Part shown: in pieces, positions 41,501-42,570 of the stretch | Numbering within the stretch: position 1 is the stretch's first letter | Layout of the letters: the number at the start of each line of letters is the position of its first letter | Origin: Prevotella sp. | GTDB taxonomy: Bacteria; Bacteroidota; Bacteroidia; Bacteroidales; Bacteroidaceae | NCBI GenBank assembly: GCA_017478085.1 | Contig: JAFVEE010000042.1 | Coordinates: 1-42,570, forward strand | Direction: 5' to 3' | Length of the DNA stretch: 42,570 nt | The notes under the pieces: generated by a model | Told to the model about the DNA's origin: nothing | The model's input: the letters and a program-made list of their open reading frames with translations, nothing else | The model's database searches: none | Position numbers and translations under genes: made by a program

Positions 41501-42493
41501 GGTTGTGGAGATGTTGGTGAAGTTGATTTGAGAGTAGTCCTGCACCTCTCTGTTTTCTTTGAAAGCTTCATCCTTGGAATCAACCTGCTCCTTGAGTCCG
41601 GTCACTCGGGTGCGGAGGCTTTCCAGTTGGCTCTCCAGGTCGGACCTACCGTATGCATTCTCATCGACCTCGGAAACTGCATTGACCAGCGATCCGTTTT
41701 CCGTTACGGCTCCGTCCTCGTCACCCACTTTCTTCAGTTGGTTCCACAGATCATCGTATCCAGTCATTGCGGTAGATCTGCGCGCTGCGTTCTCTTCTTG
41801 GCGAATAGTGGTGAGCAGGTTATCTATCTTCGTCTGATATTTGCCCAGGCAAGTGGTGAATCCTTCCTCATAGAGCCTCTCCGATACGTAGGTGGAATAA
41901 TTCTGGCTGGCCCTGTTGCCACCCTCTTGGAGGGCATCGGCATAAGCAATAGCTTCACTCTTCAAAGCGCTCAACTCCTCATCGTAGTTGTCCTTGACGT
42001 TGGTGTAGCCTTCCACTTCCTGCTTGAGATTGTTGTACTTGGAAATCAGTTCTTGGTAAACTAAGTCGAAGTCGAATTGCAGACTTACATCGGTGATACC
42101 AACGGTGAACAACTTACTTTCCAACTCTTCGGGAATCTCAGCGTTTGCCTCGACGGTGAACTGAATCTTTCCTGCCTTGGTCAGTGTTACTTCGAAGCTC
42201 TTCGCTTCTTGAGTATTGGCAGCTACCTCATAGGTTGTTTCACCTATAGTGACCTTTACGGCATACGGAGCTTTAACTTGGTAGGTCACCTTGTAGGTAC
42301 CCTTCATAAGGCCAGAGGCTGCAGTTATGGTAGCTTTTTCGCCATCTTGGGAGTAGACAACGGTGTCATCGTTGGTAACGGAGGTACCCGATGCTGCTAC
42401 TTCGTAGTCGACGCCTGCATTTACGGTCACTGCATTCACTGCACCTGGCAGGGCCGAAAGTGCTGCTAAAGAGTAGATAACTTTCCTTTTCAT
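35507..42493 (-). CDS. Giant 2328-residue secreted helical protein with dockerin and cohesin-like C-terminus
   Basis: The protein starts with a signal peptide (MKRKVIYSLAALSALPGAVNA) and a beta-rich domain (about 25-150) with TYKVTYQVKAPYAVKV. From about 155 to 2070 it is almost entirely predicted alpha-helix. It is rich in Ala, Glu, Asp, Lys, Gln and Asn with very few Cys, Pro or Trp, as in long three-helix-bundle or coiled-coil stalks. It ends with a dockerin-like pair (about 2078-2145: GDITGTGKVQSGDFDLLRDI and CDINGDGEISIGDLVQLNNI), one cohesin-like module (about 2155-2275: DYVAFQMDVVLPEGM) and a sorting-like tail (VYDLGGKLKNGLKKGINIIR). The frame is uninterrupted. The DNA is less GC-rich than the CAZyme genes. 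It is likely a surface rod or scaffold; no catalytic motif was seen. Confidence 0.82.
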   Translation of the reverse strand: MKRKVIYSLAALSALPGAVNAVTVNAGVDYEVAASGTSVTNDDTVVYSQDGEKATITAASGLMKGTYKVTYQVKAPYAVKVTIGETTYEVAANTQEAKSFEVTLTKAGKIQFTVEANAEIPEELESKLFTVGITDVSLQFDFDLVYQELISKYNNLKQEVEGYTNVKDNYDEELSALKSEAIAYADALQEGGNRASQNYSTYVSERLYEEGFTTCLGKYQTKIDNLLTTIRQEENAARRSTAMTGYDDLWNQLKKVGDEDGAVTENGSLVNAVSEVDENAYGRSDLESQLESLRTRVTGLKEQVDSKDEAFKENREVQDYSQINFTNISTTDLSNKITKVSNNYAAYFADLQAYTTAAAEAQIQIDAVEDLVAGTDVSAADKTALKGKAQEITSKLGTYNTELTTNNESYEYVEENAELHTVELSAITALVEQLKTAIEAAEEAFSAAEGEAQTIIDAANDEVASAKAALASSLVNDSELGDYTKLKQKADAEIQAIEIDDYQNAINAINQARETGTLTQNKEQLTEDLNDQVEAIVAIKNSYIEKCDQNKAAYTAAKKLIVANNQSAEAYLQSAIGTKSNINENGYTETINSINQQISTLTDRIESDNENFVNAESLEAATVVGDYALELAAIKTAIDNLASTIASDNRAAQDAQAKAEADEAAKTAVESKVEDLRAAVEEAVEVVEGYKIDALEYEAGSYFSTDEITAQIEALTTAVNDAEHASDYTNSQEYTAAVTKIETAIDTYKSNAETAYSKVQAAYDQYTTLEDKFDHITIPENVKEDFQSDVAAIGESVNGVLTTINEVKRYNGTEHLQAAESLDVTETVSSILEDIDDLVSSAQITSEQRTAKENREKAQREVLGKLNLAKEKMSQAATAKGDDAEQGNDTNGSLEAYNRWNALLTELEATFNSASTFSDKKATAIYEEIISKEGEDNDLTELIDTLGDGEKSGLIVDLAKQKANVAANNEYKGIAYAAIGLNDNGEEDATIGNSLVKAISDATTAAKAKVADLPAADKAAGEALIDQAIGAIEEQKDALKQAAITAYQNETLKSAWEAGNTQTDALKDTNASLISAVSGIEAKAETWAKDVVAYNSLAEKKATALNAIETSINGMDVLAGAAAGVFTAELNRLKDWVDVDLPAVKGEIITDNEPLYYTEDCVADLEANFNTAQIKKIEDQAQANKAANNELYAKWSQLSSDLDEAIETYGAKEDVQGKENLLTKLNEERDSLDKAKDTIDDHFKAGEYKDYTPGTAAGKYKVDADALSNIEEAINQIKRGFDAEYDTAISTANGSAVSALQEKVGNLLTAVQAANATATAYEKLAEKYSDITDKIQTLRDALPSTEDILTLNSDVSTHGAAATEAGKLYQERYDVYDADAQSIETKQTAVTNAEQTFLSESNAIVTAAWDEIRATTTDDVHTDNVATIDRFDDNAEASEKMTAAGTLLSNGDGKKQAIEAAVDAYNAAETRADKQEKINAVVAAAGELDTAVSAYNDATTGYAALVKDAQNIAAKADITAKVNKFGETVSADEAKVNGTYTTDVELTEERKDALKDAFATQKAKFTAVQTEVADTENAYEDYNNLKAKLDALNDSGNENYYTLQALDYLVDQWKEADALNENIRTAIATYVDVTDGKLDKGSTKQLNAVYTDAVTEISGSLVENDLTVTQALGALEGVIIAFTNAAQYESVDDVDAAAEAINSNTAIEAARRAEKDALAPMVTKLREQFNFWSQNASVTIDKITEKQTEVNNIEDACNSDNTAFSVLKGYEKRIEELLSEMDVDGEGAALLAQFQTEANALGIDDTTIAFFAYEFGTDTHATTVKQVQTDNRAAYDNLNGAISDLKAALGTTYTESNILFKKSEVEGLFSSIDTQKSALNSTLNSTDNELGMSPIAAMNDYYARKMANASAASTLDPKVQEVQNAYTTAQSEASIDLSGVNMTAINSYDADKANLDLVEKSSDKYVAKNYNTDALLTQIAAAVQLARKAQITALITELKLNSIVAQVSDALDAAGVTGDARTTPTSLGNDYAAEFTTLKATIDADTELAAGEYNTQLNEIADEVSSLISDIQAGNYTIVVGDITGTGKVQSGDFDLLRDIILGIKTPADEKQEAACDINGDGEISIGDLVQLNNILLGLNPNGTARNARALFAGGENVTTELTQTSATTRRIAVCLKNTTDYVAFQMDVVLPEGMTLVGESLTDRASTQRLASANLADGTHRIISVPLLNKTFKGNEGAVLYLDVETDQSYSGGDIELQNVIFSDVMGNDNQFKVDAGTVTAIKDALNAAGEYVMDKVYDLGGKLKNGLKKGINIIRKADGSTQKVVK

Positions 42494-42570
42494 AATTGCT
42501 TGTTTTTTTGTTAATATTAAAGTTGTGAATTATTATTTCTACATTTGTATATAATATATTTATGGTTCGC

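Noticed and set aside
32000..42493. A true cellulosome
   Set aside because: No catalytic domain carries a dockerin in this window and no anchoring protein is seen, so I claim only cohesin-like and dockerin-like modules, not an enzyme scaffold.

Overview
The window looks like a chromosomal segment of a Bacteroidales bacterium, most likely a Prevotella/Segatella-type carbohydrate degrader. The evidence is the Bacteroidetes -7 promoter element TAnnTTTG in front of many genes, A-rich leaders without a clear Shine-Dalgarno, a hybrid two-component regulator, secreted CAZymes of families typical of this group, and short C-terminal sorting-like tails. I see no rRNA, tRNA, CRISPR array, transposase, or SusC/SusD pair. 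Most of the window is GC-rich; the first restriction-modification cassette and, less strongly, the second and the 7-kb surface-protein gene are visibly more AT-rich.

Layout. (1) 1-750: hflX GTPase, cut by the window edge. (2) 892-4923: PL11 rhamnogalacturonan lyase and GH97 alpha-glycosidase. (3) 4930-6759: AI-2E family transporter and a TerB-like protein. (4) 7042-9552: an AT-rich type II restriction-modification cassette with a PD-(D/E)XK nuclease and an N6-adenine methylase, ending next to a 22-bp-period palindromic repeat array. (5) 9717-16906: divergently transcribed GH28 pectinase and hybrid two-component sensor/regulator, then a zinc-dependent dehydrogenase and an L-rhamnose mutarotase. 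(6) 16911-17058: a promoter-terminator pair with no ORF, a candidate small RNA. (7) 17117-22263: a GH106-like/alpha-beta-hydrolase/SGNH three-module enzyme and a GH115 alpha-glucuronidase. (8) 22285-24302: a second restriction-modification cassette, with a BsuBI/PstI-family nuclease and a cytosine-5 methylase, and a second 22-bp-period array upstream. (9) 24860-30967: Lrp/AsnC regulator, an ExbB/ExbD energy-transduction operon with a 25-unit heptanucleotide array, and a BlaI/M56-peptidase/lipoprotein operon. (10) 31051-31751: a PIN/RelB-type toxin-antitoxin pair. (11) 32000-42493: a run of surface or secreted proteins carrying cohesin-like and dockerin-like modules, headed by a 2328-residue helical protein and ended by a 59-residue peptide.

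How it fits together. Regions 2, 5 and 7 read as a dispersed pectin (rhamnogalacturonan-I) and glucuronate-decorated glycan programme. PL11 and GH28 cut the backbone, GH97, GH115 and the GH106/esterase protein strip side groups, and the mutarotase and dehydrogenase process released deoxysugar. The hybrid two-component system probably senses an oligosaccharide. Two restriction-modification cassettes are inserted in or beside this programme, and the second lies directly upstream of the GH115 gene on the same strand. The most unusual elements are the cohesin/dockerin-like cluster, the three-module enzyme, the unusual nuclease/methylase pairing, the two arrays with identical 15+7 bp architecture, the candidate small RNA, and palindromic repeats that appear to have inserted in frame into the M56 gene.
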